From Palsa-1150 sp036490515 (lineage in GTDB: Bacteria > Myxococcota_A > Polyangia > Polyangiales > Polyangiaceae), in assembly GCA_036490515.1 (NCBI GenBank), contig DASXDU010000029.1, positions 186,001 to 250,000 on the forward strand: DNA of 64,000 bases, given 5' to 3'. Below are positions 33,006-41,823 of the stretch, piece by piece. The position numbers were made by a program, and so were the translations under genes. Within the stretch, counting starts at the first letter, position 1. Every line of letters starts with the position of its first letter. The notes under the pieces are model-generated. The model searched no databases, was not told the DNA's origin, and worked only from the letters and a program-made list of their open reading frames with translations.

Positions 33006-34543
33006 GTCTTCACCGCCCTGCGCCGCGAAGGCCATGCTCCGGTCGTGAGCGCCAGCTTGCCGGAGACCGAGAGCGCGGCCGCGACGAGGAAGACCGAGGC
33101 CCACGTCCCCAGGGCGAGATCGCCATAGCAGTGGGCGAGGTAGATGACGAGCATGAGAGTGCAGGAAAGCGCGGCAGCGCGATCGATCCTTCGTGTGGCC
33201 ATCTTGTACGAGCGCGCTGCGAAAAACGCACCCACCACGACGAACATCCAGAGGAGCGTGAACCCGACGAGACCGCCGTAGGCCCACAGGCCGAGGATCG
33301 AGTTGTGCGGGACGAATTTCTCGAGCTTGTAGAACTGGGTGACGTCCGACAGCTTCGCCTGCTCGACGTACGGGTGGCCGTAGCCGATGCCGAAGATCGG
33401 ACTCGACTTGAGCGTGTAGACGAGGTCGAAGTTCTCCCAGTCGCGCCACGCCGTCGACGCGTCGCTCTTCGAGTCGACGATCGACCGGAGCAGCGCGGCG
33501 CCTTTGAAGATGCCGCCTTGCTTGCTCCAGCCGACGACCAGGTAGAGGAGGAAGGCCGGGATGCCCATGACGGTCCAGCGAACGATGCGCCGCTTCACCT
33601 TCGTCATCGGCATGACGAAGAAGAGGACGAGGAGCGCGAGGGCGATCTCGACCCAGACAAGGCGCCGGTTGTTGGCGATCATGCCCATCGTCAGGATGGG
33701 GAGGACGATCGAGCAGAGGGCGAGGTGCTTTCGCGTCGGGAGCTCGAGGAAGAGAGCGACGCACAGGCAGAACGCGCCCGCGAAGAGCATCGAGTCGGGG
33801 TGCGACGTCGCGGTCGGCATGTGATCGATGTCGTTCGGGGTCACGAAGTGCCGGATCCCCCACGCGGCAGCGGCGCGGACGCACGCCGCGAGGATGATGG
33901 CCTTGCCCACGGCCGCCTGGTCACGGGGCCCGCGGAACGCGTAGTGGAACAGGAAGAAGAGGAGCGGCAGGTAGACGATGCGCTGGACCTGCCAGAGCGA
34001 GTTGGGGAAATCCATCCCGCCACGGAGCACGCCCCAGACCTCGATGAGCAAGGCTCCGCAGATGGTGACGATGCCGAAGAAGCGCAGCGGGCTCGCCGTC
34101 TCGACGAAACCCGCGCGATCGAGCGGAGACGCAGTGATGCGCCGGTACACGGCGAGACCGAAGAAGAAGACGAGGAGCAGGTCGATCCCCGAAAAGAAGA
34201 GGGCGTGCACGGGAACGGTGAGGTTCCAGTGGCCGAGCAGGAGCGCGCCCGCGAGGTAGAGCGGCGACTTCCACAGGCCGGACGCCGTATCGTCGCCGGG
34301 ATTCTCGAGCGTGAGCCCGAGGAACAAGACGACGAGCACCGGGTACCGCATGGGCACCTTCGCCAGGAGATAAAGGAACGCGATGGCGACCACCGGCGCG
34401 AGGGCCACCGCGACGTTGCCGTCGCTCACGAGGATGGCGGCCACCGTGAGGATCGCCATCCCAAGCGCGATGAGAACCGCCGAAGCGGGCGTGGACCGGG
34501 TGCGGACGGGCTTCCGCGACGGCTCGTCGGCCGGCACCGTCAC
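33002..34543 (-). CDS. O-antigen ligase/Wzy-type polymerase
   Basis: A 513-residue integral membrane protein with about twelve hydrophobic helices. It has the hallmark of the Wzy/O-antigen ligase superfamily, a long periplasmic loop (about 340-430) ending in KFVPHNSILGLWAYGG; the PHN motif is the typical signature. Arg-rich positions just before (GYGHPYVEQ) also fit. It should polymerise or ligate repeat units on the periplasmic side. Start GTG 34543 overlaps the acyltransferase stop by four bases (GTGA), and its own stop overlaps the SGNH gene the same way, so acyltransferase, polymerase and esterase form a tight operon. Confidence 0.86.
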   Translation of the reverse strand: MTVPADEPSRKPVRTRSTPASAVLIALGMAILTVAAILVSDGNVAVALAPVVAIAFLYLLAKVPMRYPVLVVLFLGLTLENPGDDTASGLWKSPLYLAGALLLGHWNLTVPVHALFFSGIDLLLVFFFGLAVYRRITASPLDRAGFVETASPLRFFGIVTICGALLIEVWGVLRGGMDFPNSLWQVQRIVYLPLLFFLFHYAFRGPRDQAAVGKAIILAACVRAAAAWGIRHFVTPNDIDHMPTATSHPDSMLFAGAFCLCVALFLELPTRKHLALCSIVLPILTMGMIANNRRLVWVEIALALLVLFFVMPMTKVKRRIVRWTVMGIPAFLLYLVVGWSKQGGIFKGAALLRSIVDSKSDASTAWRDWENFDLVYTLKSSPIFGIGYGHPYVEQAKLSDVTQFYKLEKFVPHNSILGLWAYGGLVGFTLLWMFVVVGAFFAARSYKMATRRIDRAAALSCTLMLVIYLAHCYGDLALGTWASVFLVAAALSVSGKLALTTGAWPSRRRAVKT

Positions 34544-35742
34544 GGGCTTGCCTCGGAGGGCGCGGTGCGCGCGGTAGATGCTGCGGTCGCGAGCGGCGAG
34601 GCCGACGCGGTCGTAGCTGCGACGTGCGTGCGCGCGACGGCCGAGGCCTTCGACGCGCGTGAGAGCCGCTTCCGCAAGACGGCGCATGGCTTCTCGACGA
34701 AGCGGTAGATCGCCCACGCGAGGGCGATCGACAGGGCCAGCGCGAGGGCGCCCTGGAGCACGGGGAGGACGTGAACGTGCGCATGAACACCGAACAGGAT
34801 GACGTGGTGCACGAGGTACAGCGAATACGAGAGGACGCCGAGGAAGCTCGCGAGCCGCGTGTTGAGCGGGCGGAACACGAGCCACGTGGGCCACCGGACG
34901 GCCGTCACGAAGAGGGGCGTGAGCGCGAGCCCCTGGAGGCTGTAGCGGGTCGTCTCGCGGAAGCTCCCGTCCCGGTAGAGGAAGGTGAATAGCAGGACGC
35001 CGATCGAGGCGGGCAGCAGACCCCACTTCCACACGCGCTCGGAGAAACGCGACGGGCCGTCCATCACCGGGTTGCCGTAGACCGCGAGGGCGCAACCGAA
35101 CAAGATCGAGTCGATGCGGGTGTCGCTGCCGACGTACGTGCGGTCGGCGCCGACGTGGAGGCCGTGCACGAGGAACATGCGCCACACGAGCACCGCGGCG
35201 CACAGACCGTAGAGGATGGTCGCGCGGCGCCCGGCAGTGCGCACGAAGCGGCCGAGCAGCACGAAGACGAGCGGGAAGAAGAGGTAGAAGTGCTCCTCGA
35301 CGGCGAGCGACCAGTACACGCCCGTCCCGGCCGGTTGCCCGCCGTAACCGCGGAAGATGATCCAGTAGTTGGCGGAGTGGAGCGCCTGGGCGAGGACGGC
35401 AAAGGGCGAGAAGCCGCCCGGGATGAGACCGACTGCGGCCGCGGCAATGGCGAGCGCGAGGGTCAGGTAGAACGGCGGCAGGATGCGCAGGACCCTTCGC
35501 AGGTAGAACTGCTTGAAGCTGACCGTCCCGAGGCCCTCCCACTCCATGCGCATCAGCGTGGTGATGAGGTACCCGCTGAGGAAGAAGAAGACGGTGACCC
35601 CGAAACCGCCGGGGACCTTGTCCTCGAGCCCGGCATGCGCGGCGAAGACGAGGAGGAACGAGACTGCCCGGAGGCCGTCGAGCGACGGGATGTGAAATGC
35701 CGTCCCTTTCGACTCCTTCACGTTCGTGCGGGTGGTTACCAC
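34540..35742 (-). CDS. Acyltransferase family 3 (OafA-like)
   Basis: A 400-residue polytopic inner-membrane acyltransferase. Family signs: SLDGLRAVSFLLVFAAHAG with the conserved His, GVTVFFFLSGYLIT, and the RRVLRILPPFY block, then about ten helices and a basic cytoplasmic tail after KPCAVLRKRL. Such enzymes put acetyl or other acyl groups on sugars of lipopolysaccharide or exopolysaccharide. The start is GTG 35742. First gene of the acyltransferase-polymerase-esterase operon; divergent from the GT2 gene at 35836 over a 93-base gap. Confidence 0.9.
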   Translation of the reverse strand: MVTTRTNVKESKGTAFHIPSLDGLRAVSFLLVFAAHAGLEDKVPGGFGVTVFFFLSGYLITTLMRMEWEGLGTVSFKQFYLRRVLRILPPFYLTLALAIAAAAVGLIPGGFSPFAVLAQALHSANYWIIFRGYGGQPAGTGVYWSLAVEEHFYLFFPLVFVLLGRFVRTAGRRATILYGLCAAVLVWRMFLVHGLHVGADRTYVGSDTRIDSILFGCALAVYGNPVMDGPSRFSERVWKWGLLPASIGVLLFTFLYRDGSFRETTRYSLQGLALTPLFVTAVRWPTWLVFRPLNTRLASFLGVLSYSLYLVHHVILFGVHAHVHVLPVLQGALALALSIALAWAIYRFVEKPCAVLRKRLSRASKASAVARTHVAATTASASPLATAASTARTAPSEASP

Positions 35743-35835
35743 GGGGTTTCACTCCAGTCGATGCAAGCTCCGTGAACGACGGATGCGCTCCGGTGCCCTT
35801 GACCGTCCGCGCCCCGTGCGACACCTTCGGGCGGA

Positions 35836-37092
35836 GTGAGACTCCGCGCGACCACGATCGCTTCCACGCTCCTCGGCCTCGCGGCGGTCCCCGTCGCGTG
35901 TGCCAGCGGGTACCTCCTCTTGCTCACGGTGCGGTCGGGGCGCGCCGAACCGCCACACTGCGAGGCCCCGCAGACGCGCTTTTGCTTCGTCGTCCCGGCC
36001 CACGACGAGGCCGCGGGCATCGCCACGACGGTGGAGAGCCTTCGCGCGGTCGACTACCCCCCCGACCTCTTCGGTGTGATCGTCGTGGCAGACAACTGCA
36101 CCGACGAGACCGCCCGCCGCGCCGAGGCCGCTGGTGCCCGGGTCATCGAGCGCTTCGACGCGAAGCTCCGGGGCAAGGGATACGCCCTCGCTCGCGCCTT
36201 CGAGCAGGTCCTCGCGGAGGGCGAGGCGGACGCGGTCGTCGTGATCGACGCGGATACGGTGGTGTCCCCCAACCTCCTGTCCGCTTTTGATGCGCGCCTT
36301 CAGGCGGGGGCACGCGCCGCGCAGGCGGACTACGCCGTGCGCAACCCCGACGAGGGCTGGCGGACGCGGCTCATGGCCATCGCGTTCGGGATGTTCCACG
36401 TCGTGCGATCGGCGGGTCGCGAGAACCTCGGCGTCTCGTGCGGCCTCCGCGGCAACGGGATGTGCTTCGCCACCGACCTCCTCCGCGAGGTGCCTCACGA
36501 CGCGTTCTCCGTCGTCGAGGATGTCGAGTACGGCGTCCGCCTGGGGCTCGCCGGGCACCGCGTCCACTACGCGGGGGAAGCCCACGTGTACGGCGAGATG
36601 GTCTCCTCCGAGAAGGCGTCGCGTTCCCAGCGCACGCGCTGGGAGGGCGGGCGCTTCGACCTGGCGAAGAAGCACGCGCCGGAACTGCTCGGGCGGGCGC
36701 TTTTCGAGCGGAACCGCGTGCTCGCCGACCTGGCGATGGACCTCCTCGTTCCGCCCCTCTCCGTACTCGTGGCGGCCACCGCAGCGGGCATCGTCGCGTC
36801 GAGCGCGCTCGCCGTCGTGACCCGACGCCCCAACGTCGCTCTCGTGCTGTTCGGCGCAAGTGGGCTCTCGATCGCCGCGTACGTCGCGCGTGGCTGGCAG
36901 CTCTCCGGCACCGGGGTGCGCGGCCTCGCGACGCTCTGCTATGCGCCGGTCTACGTGGCGTGGAAGGCCAGCCTCGGCTTGCGACGGACGACGAGGGCTC
37001 CCGGTGAGTGGGTTCGCACGGCGCGCCGGGAAGAAGCCAACGGCGCGGGCGGAGGAGCGGCGCCTCAGGACGACGGAGTCGTCCCCTCGTAG
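35836..37092 (+). CDS. Glycosyltransferase family 2, membrane-bound
   Basis: A 418-residue GT2 with an N-terminal helix, a cytoplasmic GT-A domain (about 45-290) and two or three C-terminal helices. Catalytic motifs: FVVPAHDEAAG, VVADNCTDET, VVVIDADTVV (the D-x-D metal site), VVEDVEYGVR (the ED base) and QRTRWEGGR, a Q-x-x-R-W-type motif. The last motif and the C-terminal helices are typical of processive or polyprenyl-linked enzymes. Probably builds the polymer repeat unit on the cytoplasmic face. Start GTG 35836. The 3' end overlaps the convergent GT2 gene by 28 bases. Confidence 0.9.
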   Translation: MRLRATTIASTLLGLAAVPVACASGYLLLLTVRSGRAEPPHCEAPQTRFCFVVPAHDEAAGIATTVESLRAVDYPPDLFGVIVVADNCTDETARRAEAAGARVIERFDAKLRGKGYALARAFEQVLAEGEADAVVVIDADTVVSPNLLSAFDARLQAGARAAQADYAVRNPDEGWRTRLMAIAFGMFHVVRSAGRENLGVSCGLRGNGMCFATDLLREVPHDAFSVVEDVEYGVRLGLAGHRVHYAGEAHVYGEMVSSEKASRSQRTRWEGGRFDLAKKHAPELLGRALFERNRVLADLAMDLLVPPLSVLVAATAAGIVASSALAVVTRRPNVALVLFGASGLSIAAYVARGWQLSGTGVRGLATLCYAPVYVAWKASLGLRRTTRAPGEWVRTARREEANGAGGGAAPQDDGVVPS

Positions 37093-38159
37093 GTGAGACC
37101 CACGCCGGTCGGCTTGCCGGGGCGCTGCGGTGAGGCCGCGTAGTCCCGCTCCATCTCCCGGATGGTTTCCCACGAGCCGACCGCGTGGCGGAGGCCCGTG
37201 TGGTAGCGCACGGCCTGGATGGCCTTGTGCGTGTAGATCGCCGGGTCGTGGATCCCGACTCGCTGAAGCGTGTTGCCCAGCCACCGCAGCGCGGACTCGG
37301 CCACGTGCGCCCGCGTGTCACCCGGACAGGCGATCGAGACGAGCGCCCGATTGAGCCGGCTGCCGTCGACGTAGTTGCGGAGGGGATGCAATAAAGGGCT
37401 CTTGCCGTGCTTCTCCCATATCCGGAGAGCGTACTTGCCGTACTCGAACTGGCGGCTCGCCCATTTCTCGTACGAGCCGACGTCGGAGTGGTGGATCGCC
37501 CATGCTTCGGGCGCGAAGACGAACTTCGCTCCGGCGCGTTCGAGGCGGATGCCGAGCTCGCGATCCTCGTCGAGGCGCAGCGACGGGTCGAAGCCACCCT
37601 CGGCGACGTAGAGCGCGCGCGGGAAAGACACGTTCTGCGTCACGAAGGCCGTCGCCGTCGCGGGCTGCTCGCCCCTCTCGAGGCGTGCGTGGAGCAACAT
37701 GAGGTGATGCTCGACGACCGCCGTGAACAGCGGCTTGCTACGAAACGCATCCTCGGGCACGACCTTGCCGACGACGACGACGTCGCCAGGCACGGACCGC
37801 GACGCGGCGAGGTGCGCCTCGACGAACCCGGGGCACACCTCCATGTCGTCATCGATGACGATGACGTGGGGCGCGACCGTCTTCAGGATGCCGTTGTGCC
37901 GCGCGACGGATTGCCCGGCGTTCTTCTGTACGAGAAAGCGCAGCGGCAGCCGGCCGCTCGCGACCCATCGCTCGAGCACCGTCTGGGTGTCGTCCATGCT
38001 GCCGTCGACGACGACGATGACCTCCCACTCCTCCCGGGGGAGCGTCTGCTTCTCGAGAGCTCCGAGCAGGTGCTCGAGTGGACGGGCGCGGTTGTACGTC
38101 GCGAGGACGACCGCTATGCGCGTGCTTGCCTGGGTCGCAGCGGAGATCATCTCTTGCAT
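37065..38159 (-). CDS. Glycosyltransferase family 2, soluble
   Basis: A 364-residue GT-A glycosyltransferase without membrane helices. Motifs: IAVVLATYNRARPLEHLL at the N terminus, VVVDGSMDDT, VIVIDDDME (the D-x-D site), FDPSLRLDEDRELGIRL (the acidic ED/base region). The C-terminal half has an amphipathic, basic region that may sit on the membrane. It should add a sugar to the lipid-linked repeat unit. ATG 38159 was chosen; ATG 38150 is also possible. Divergent from the Wzz gene over 63 bases and convergent, with overlap, with the other GT2. Confidence 0.9.
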   Translation of the reverse strand: MQEMISAATQASTRIAVVLATYNRARPLEHLLGALEKQTLPREEWEVIVVVDGSMDDTQTVLERWVASGRLPLRFLVQKNAGQSVARHNGILKTVAPHVIVIDDDMEVCPGFVEAHLAASRSVPGDVVVVGKVVPEDAFRSKPLFTAVVEHHLMLLHARLERGEQPATATAFVTQNVSFPRALYVAEGGFDPSLRLDEDRELGIRLERAGAKFVFAPEAWAIHHSDVGSYEKWASRQFEYGKYALRIWEKHGKSPLLHPLRNYVDGSRLNRALVSIACPGDTRAHVAESALRWLGNTLQRVGIHDPAIYTHKAIQAVRYHTGLRHAVGSWETIREMERDYAASPQRPGKPTGVGLTYEGTTPSS

Positions 38160-38222
38160 TGACCTTAGCGCGGAACGCTTGACCCGCCCGTACCGGGCCC
38201 CCACACTGCCAATGGTTTTCGA

Positions 38223-39743
38223 ATGGTAAATGCCGATGACGAGCTCGAGAGCGACGGGGCAAAACTCATCGACCTACGGGTCGTGGGCAACGTCCTCAAC
38301 TATGGATTGGGTTCGATCCGGAGGCGGAAGGGACTCTTCGTCGGCCTCGCGATCCTGATCATCGCGGCGACCGTGTCGTCCCTGTACCTCTTGCCGAAGA
38401 CGTACCACGTCGAGGCAAAACTCCTCATTCAGCACAACCAGGCTCTCGCGCTGAAGAACGAGAACACGAACGACGCGCCCACGCACGCCGCCGTCGAGAC
38501 GATCATGCGTCGCGACAACCTCATCGCGATCATCCACCAGACCGATCTCCTTCACAACTGGTACAACCGTCGCGCCCCGCTCGCGCACCTGAAGGACGTC
38601 GTCTACCACGCGATCGCGCGGCCCGAGACCGAGGCCGAAGAGACCGAGTGGATGGCGGATCTGCTCGAGAAGAAGATGACGGCCTGGACCACCGACGGCG
38701 TGGTCGGCGTGGCGATCGACTGGCCAGACCAGACGATGGCGCTGCGGCTGGTCGAGGCCGCCGAGCAGAACTACCTCGAGGCGCGGCACGCGACCGAGAT
38801 CACCGCCATCGGCGAGCAGATCGGCATTCTCCAGAACCACGCCGAGGCGATGCGCAAGGACGTGGACGCCGCGGTCGACGTCATCGAGAAGGTCCGTGCG
38901 CAGCGAAACGCGAAGCTCGCGGCCGGCCCGGTGACGGCGGCTCCTTCTCCGATTCCGGCGCCCTCGGGCGGCCCGACCACCGTCATGACCCACAGGTCCA
39001 GCGAGCCCGACCCCGAGCTCGCGCAGCTGAAGGTGACCATCGAGGCGAAGCAGCGCGCCATCGCGGATCTCGAGGAGTTCCGCCGCCGGCACCTGTCCGA
39101 GCTCCAGTCCCAGCTCGCCGAGAAGAGCGCGACGTACACCGAGAACCATCCGGTCATCATCGACCTCAAGCAGACGATCGCGGCGAGTTCGGTCGAATCA
39201 CCGCAGGTGAAGTCGCTGCGGGCGGAGGTCGCGCAGCTCGAAGCGCAGTTCAAGGAAAAGAGCGCGTCCGCGGCTGCCGAGCAGCGCGTCGTGCCGGTGC
39301 TCGCTTCGGGTGGCGGACCGGTCGCCGCGCCGCCTCCGCTGCCGGGCAACATCATCCGCATCGAGCAGGAGTCCGACGACGAGCGCGACCCGGCGATGAT
39401 GTACGCGCGCACGCAGTTGAAGGACGCGATGGAGAAGTACTCGCAGCTCCGCGCGCAGATCGAGTCGGCGCAGATCGACTTCGACACGGCCGAAGCGGCC
39501 TTCAAGTACCGCTACAGCGTCGTACAACCGCCGCTCTACCCGAAGCACCCCTCGAAGCCGAAGGCCGCCGTCGTGGTCGTGGCCGGCATCCTCGGCGGGA
39601 TCTTCGTCGGCATCTTCGCCGCGGTCGTGGCCGACGTCCGTCGCGGGCGGTTCGTCGAGCGGTGGGAGGTCGAGCGCACGCTGGACCTGCCGACCCTCGG
39701 CGAGGTTACCCTTGCGATGCTGGAGGAGCACAAGGTCGAGTGA
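38223..39743 (+). CDS. Wzz/Wzc-type polysaccharide co-polymerase without kinase domain
   Basis: A 506-residue inner-membrane protein controlling chain length and linking synthesis to export. Layout: helix 1 (about 40-60; LFVGLAILIIAATVSSLYLL), a long periplasmic coiled-coil region (about 65-445; heptad-like ELQSQLAEKSA, KSLRAEVAQLEAQFKEKSA), a Pro-containing YPKHPSKPK just before helix 2 (about 447-470), and a short cytoplasmic tail. It ends soon after helix 2, so no BY-kinase domain is fused. An Ala/Pro/Gly insertion (about 240-257) breaks the coil. The degenerate kinase-like protein at 29596 may be its partner. Converges on the WecG gene with a 15-base gap. Confidence 0.9.
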   Translation: MVNADDELESDGAKLIDLRVVGNVLNYGLGSIRRRKGLFVGLAILIIAATVSSLYLLPKTYHVEAKLLIQHNQALALKNENTNDAPTHAAVETIMRRDNLIAIIHQTDLLHNWYNRRAPLAHLKDVVYHAIARPETEAEETEWMADLLEKKMTAWTTDGVVGVAIDWPDQTMALRLVEAAEQNYLEARHATEITAIGEQIGILQNHAEAMRKDVDAAVDVIEKVRAQRNAKLAAGPVTAAPSPIPAPSGGPTTVMTHRSSEPDPELAQLKVTIEAKQRAIADLEEFRRRHLSELQSQLAEKSATYTENHPVIIDLKQTIAASSVESPQVKSLRAEVAQLEAQFKEKSASAAAEQRVVPVLASGGGPVAAPPPLPGNIIRIEQESDDERDPAMMYARTQLKDAMEKYSQLRAQIESAQIDFDTAEAAFKYRYSVVQPPLYPKHPSKPKAAVVVVAGILGGIFVGIFAAVVADVRRGRFVERWEVERTLDLPTLGEVTLAMLEEHKVE

Positions 39744-39758
39744 CCCGCCCTCCCCGCC

Positions 39759-40562
39759 TCACCGGCGGCGGAGCAGGTCGCGAAGCACGATGAGCGCGAA
39801 CTCCGGGTCACGCAGGAGGTACCGCCGCCACATGCGCCGCGGCTCCTGCGCCAGCCGGTAGAGCCACTCGAGGCCGTTGTCGCTCATCCAGCGCGGCGCG
39901 CGCCGCACGGTGCCGGCGATGAAGTCGACCGCGGCGCCGACCCCGAGGAACACCGCGGGGCGCAGCTGGGGCGCCACCTCGGCGATGAAGAGCTCCTGCT
40001 TCGGCGCACCGAGGCACACGAGGACGAGGTCCGGGCGCGTCTCGCGGATGCGCGCCACCACCCCCGCGCGGCCCTCGGCGGGTGCGCTCATGTCGAGCAT
40101 CGGCGCGTCGGTCCCGGCGATCACGATCGCGGGGAAGCGCTCGACGAGCTTCTCGGCCGCCTTCGCGGCGACGCCGGGGCCCCCGCCCAGCAGGTACACG
40201 CGCCACCCTCGGCGCGCCGCACGCTCCATGAGCGGCATCACGAGGTCCGATCCGGAGATCTTGGCCGGTAGCGGCGAGCCGAGCAGACGCGCTCCCCAGA
40301 GGATGGGCATCCCGTCGGCCAGCGAGAGGGTCGCCGCGTCGTAGGCGTCCCGGAAGCGCGCGTCATGGTCGACCATCACGACGTGGTCGACGTTCGGCGT
40401 GAAGACGGCTCCGCCTCGCTTGTCGGCAACGAGCGAAGCGATCGCGTCGAGGGCCTGGTCGAAGGTGAGCGCGTCGACGGCGACGCGCCCGAGGCGGACG
40501 CGACGACGCGCGGAACCTGCGGCGGGAGGGTGCTCGGAAGGGGGTTCGGTCACGAGGTTCAT
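39759..40562 (-). CDS. wecG: WecG/TagA/CpsF family glycosyltransferase
   Basis: A 267-residue GT26 enzyme. Family features: the N-terminal VFTPNVDHVVM (T-x-N-x-D/H-hydrophobic), LADGMPILWGARLLG, VYLLGGGPGVAAKAAE, VCLGAPKQELFI (the highly conserved G-x-P-K-Q-E motif) and VGAAVDFIAG. The catalytic Asp is in the D-G-x-P block. These enzymes transfer an N-acetylaminosugar (ManNAcA or ManNAc) to a polyprenyl-PP-sugar. The C-terminal RRR-rich segment fits membrane docking. It follows the beta-barrel gene by four bases, so it is the end of the OPX-barrel-WecG operon. The ATG at 40562 is clear. Confidence 0.93.
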   Translation of the reverse strand: MNLVTEPPSEHPPAAGSARRRVRLGRVAVDALTFDQALDAIASLVADKRGGAVFTPNVDHVVMVDHDARFRDAYDAATLSLADGMPILWGARLLGSPLPAKISGSDLVMPLMERAARRGWRVYLLGGGPGVAAKAAEKLVERFPAIVIAGTDAPMLDMSAPAEGRAGVVARIRETRPDLVLVCLGAPKQELFIAEVAPQLRPAVFLGVGAAVDFIAGTVRRAPRWMSDNGLEWLYRLAQEPRRMWRRYLLRDPEFALIVLRDLLRRR

Positions 40563-40566
40563 CGTT

Positions 40567-41820
40567 TCAGAAGCGCGCTTTCACGGGGCGTACCGTCAAC
40601 CCGAGGAAGAAGATCACCTGGTGCAAGCTCGGCGACTCGATCGGGGAGTTCGGGGCGCAGCTCGCCCCGGTGAGGGCCGTGTTGGGCGTTCCCGGTGGGG
40701 GCGTGGCGCACGCGTTCTGCTCCTGGTAGAGCGCGCGGATGCCGCCGTCGAGGGATACGACCTCGCTGAACTTGTAGGACGTGTCCGCCTCGGCGGTCGC
40801 GATCTGCATCGACGTGGAGGTACCCTGCTGCGTGGACTCCGCGGCCGACGCCAGGAGCGCGAACCGGAGTCGACGACGCTCCCAGCTGCCCTCGATCGTG
40901 CCGCGTATTTGCTCGTCGACGAGGCCGTTGAGGCGGTTGATGAACGGGGCCAGGCGCGCGTCGACGCGAAGCTGCGTCTTGCCGTGCCCCATCGACCAGT
41001 ACTCGTCGAACTCGCCCTCGGCGATCGCGTTGCTCGCGAAGACGTAGGGCGCCGTTTCGTCCCCGCGCGTCCGCGCCGCGTACCAGCCTCCCCCGAGCAT
41101 CGTCTCGGTATGCCGGCTGTACATGTGCCGCCAGTGCTCCTCGAGGGACCCGAGCAAGTCCTCCGTGCCGAGGCTGAACGTCGTGTTCGACGCATCGAGC
41201 ACGGTCGCGAGCTCGTTGTGCGCGTCGACCTTGTCGATCGCGCGCCCCTCGCCATACGGCCCTTGCTGGAAGGGCAGGATCTGCTGCGCGGCCGTCGTCA
41301 CGCCGCCCTGGAGCTGGTAGCCGACGTGATCGTCGATCGTCCAGCGCCGGAGCAAGGCGGTGGACCCGATCGAGGTGTCGGACGACGCGTAGCGGATCTC
41401 CTGCGCCTGCGCAGCCACCTGCTGGCCGGGCGTCACCGGCGGGGGCTGGCCCGGAATGATCGTCGGCTGCACGACGGGCGTCAGCGCCGAGAGGGATTCG
41501 AAGCTCAGGTCCCCGTACGACGCGTATTCCTTGGCGTTCAGGCGGACGCGGTGCACCTTCCACTCGCCGCGCGCGATCGCGCTGTCGAGGACCGCGCTCT
41601 GTCGGCCGTTGCCGTTGTAGTCGAGCAGCGTGTAGCGCGGTAGGTCGGCCAGCGTGTACGCGTGGTTGGCCGTCTTCCACTCGGCCCGCACGTCGCCGAG
41701 GGTGTCGAAGTCGAGCGCGAGAGGCGCGCCCGTGACCTGGTCCGGGGTCCGCGCGCGAAGCTCGGTCCGGTCGCTGATGGTGAAGACCCCGTCCGCGAAG
41801 ATGGGGAGCGCAGGGAGCAT
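40567..41820 (-). CDS. Predicted outer-membrane beta-barrel of the polysaccharide export system
   Basis: A 417-residue protein with alternating strand pattern, many Tyr/Trp girdles, polar loops and a terminal F (VRPVKARF), as in outer-membrane barrels. It follows a short OPX gene by three bases. In Myxococcus, as I recall, short OPX proteins pair with dedicated beta-barrel proteins (WzpX type) that form the outer-membrane pore, and this gene fits that role. Oddly, the only usable start (ATG 41820, directly after an in-frame stop) gives MLPALPIFADG with no recognisable signal peptide; the sequence seems to begin near the expected mature end. A frameshift or an unusual start is possible. The barrel call rests on pattern, not on a named family. 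Confidence 0.65.
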   Translation of the reverse strand: MLPALPIFADGVFTISDRTELRARTPDQVTGAPLALDFDTLGDVRAEWKTANHAYTLADLPRYTLLDYNGNGRQSAVLDSAIARGEWKVHRVRLNAKEYASYGDLSFESLSALTPVVQPTIIPGQPPPVTPGQQVAAQAQEIRYASSDTSIGSTALLRRWTIDDHVGYQLQGGVTTAAQQILPFQQGPYGEGRAIDKVDAHNELATVLDASNTTFSLGTEDLLGSLEEHWRHMYSRHTETMLGGGWYAARTRGDETAPYVFASNAIAEGEFDEYWSMGHGKTQLRVDARLAPFINRLNGLVDEQIRGTIEGSWERRRLRFALLASAAESTQQGTSTSMQIATAEADTSYKFSEVVSLDGGIRALYQEQNACATPPPGTPNTALTGASCAPNSPIESPSLHQVIFFLGLTVRPVKARF

Positions 41821-41823
41821 CGA

